From NCBI RefSeq assembly GCF_000377565.1, contig NZ_KB898356.1, forward strand, positions 456,476 through 520,475: a DNA stretch of 64,000 bases, written 5' to 3'. A program made the translations under genes and the position numbers. Shown piece after piece: positions 63,910-64,000 of this stretch (position 1 is its first letter; each line of letters opens with the position of its first letter). The notes under the pieces are model-generated. The model was given only the letters and a program-made list of their open reading frames with translations, ran no database searches and was not told the origin of the DNA. This DNA comes from Rhizobium sp. 2MFCol3.1. GTDB taxonomy: Bacteria > Pseudomonadota > Alphaproteobacteria > Rhizobiales > Rhizobiaceae.

Positions 63910-64000
63910 ATGACCGATAATAGCATGATCTGTGCCGGAATCGATGTCGGCAAAAGCCATCTCGACATCGCCATCCATCCCGGTGACGCGCGGCTGCGGG
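63910..64000 (+). CDS. IS110 family transposase, N-terminal fragment
   Basis: The first 30 residues are MTDNSMICAGIDVGKSHLDI then AIHPGDARLR. GIDVGKSHLDIAIH is the RuvC-like DEDD start of IS110-family transposases, the Asp of GID being the first catalytic residue. The gene runs off the window, so the C-terminal Tnp_20 domain with its catalytic serine is not visible. ATG 63910 has a weak GAAG site. Confidence 0.85.
   Translation, partial: MTDNSMICAGIDVGKSHLDIAIHPGDARLR

Larger units (their letters stand above)
63723..64000 (+). mobile_element. IS110-family insertion sequence, left end (cut by window)
   Basis: Starts near 63723 (junction with the truncated repeat) and runs past the window. 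It comprises a ~187-base non-coding left end and the first 91 bases of the transposase gene. IS110 elements lack long terminal inverted repeats, and none is evident. In the IS110 group the left end encodes a bridge RNA that guides target choice; whether this copy does is inference. The left end contains a 30-bp perfect palindrome at 63753-63782. Confidence 0.75.

Noticed and set aside
1..64000. tRNA, rRNA, CRISPR or prophage genes
   Set aside because: No regular spacer arrays, no tRNA-like cloverleaf and no phage structural genes were seen by eye; a dedicated scan would be needed to exclude short tRNAs.

Overview
The window is a GC-rich chromosomal segment of an alphaproteobacterium of the Rhizobium/Agrobacterium group, most likely Rhizobium. 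This rests on a split ATP synthase Fo operon (atpI-atpB-atpE-atpG-atpF), small Rhizobiales families (DUF4170, DUF2093, DUF2007), protein sequences that read like Rhizobium orthologues, and several families of palindromic intergenic repeats typical of rhizobia. Almost all of it is core genome. No rRNA, tRNA, CRISPR array or prophage was seen.

Layout. 1-5.5 kb: tail of a pseudouridine synthase gene, rsmD, a patatin-like lipase, a Kef-type antiporter and pmbA. 5.6-10.1 kb: lipid A/LPS run (cysQ-like phosphatase, DUF4170, waaA, HAD hydrolase, lpxK). 10.1-14.3 kb: a YciI gene bracketed by two copies of a MITE-like repeat, a DUF2233 glycosidase, two small genes and mutL. 14.4-18.6 kb: signalling pair (PAS-REC-REC protein and degenerate GGDEF-EAL protein) and a PRC-barrel protein. 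18.8-23.9 kb: galactose/galactonate catabolic operon (lactonase, dgoA, dgoK, SDR dehydrogenase) divergent from its IclR regulator, then a LuxR-type regulator with an unusual palindrome-rich upstream region. 24.4-30.3 kb: mrp, corA, kup, cell-wall hydrolase. 30.6-33.3 kb: Fo ATP synthase operon. 33.4-43 kb: rnhB, radical SAM protein, moaB, ispE, TPR lipoprotein-like protein, polyprenyl diphosphate synthase, DUF2007, a TrmN6-like methyltransferase, mntH. 43-58 kb: S49 peptidase, a ParDE-type module, glyQ, lemA, a class-I-like EPSP synthase, DUF2207 protein, purD, a chemoreceptor, a PIN-type toxin-antitoxin pair, yqaA and glyS. 58.4-63.7 kb: VOC protein, tex (frameshifted in its S1 domain), cfa, histidine phosphatase. 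The last ~280 bp is the left end of an IS110-family element, cut by the window edge.

The most interesting items are: the IS110 left end, whose non-coding leader carries a perfect 30-bp palindrome and is where IS110-group elements encode a bridge RNA; the mirrored repeat pair around yciI in which the core of one copy is inverted while its flanks are not; a repeat whose terminal hairpins covary; a LuxR protein lacking most acyl-homoserine-lactone-contacting residues, behind three stacked inverted repeats; a class-I-type EPSP synthase between lemA and a DUF2207 gene; and the tex frameshift. No wholly new multi-gene system is evident.
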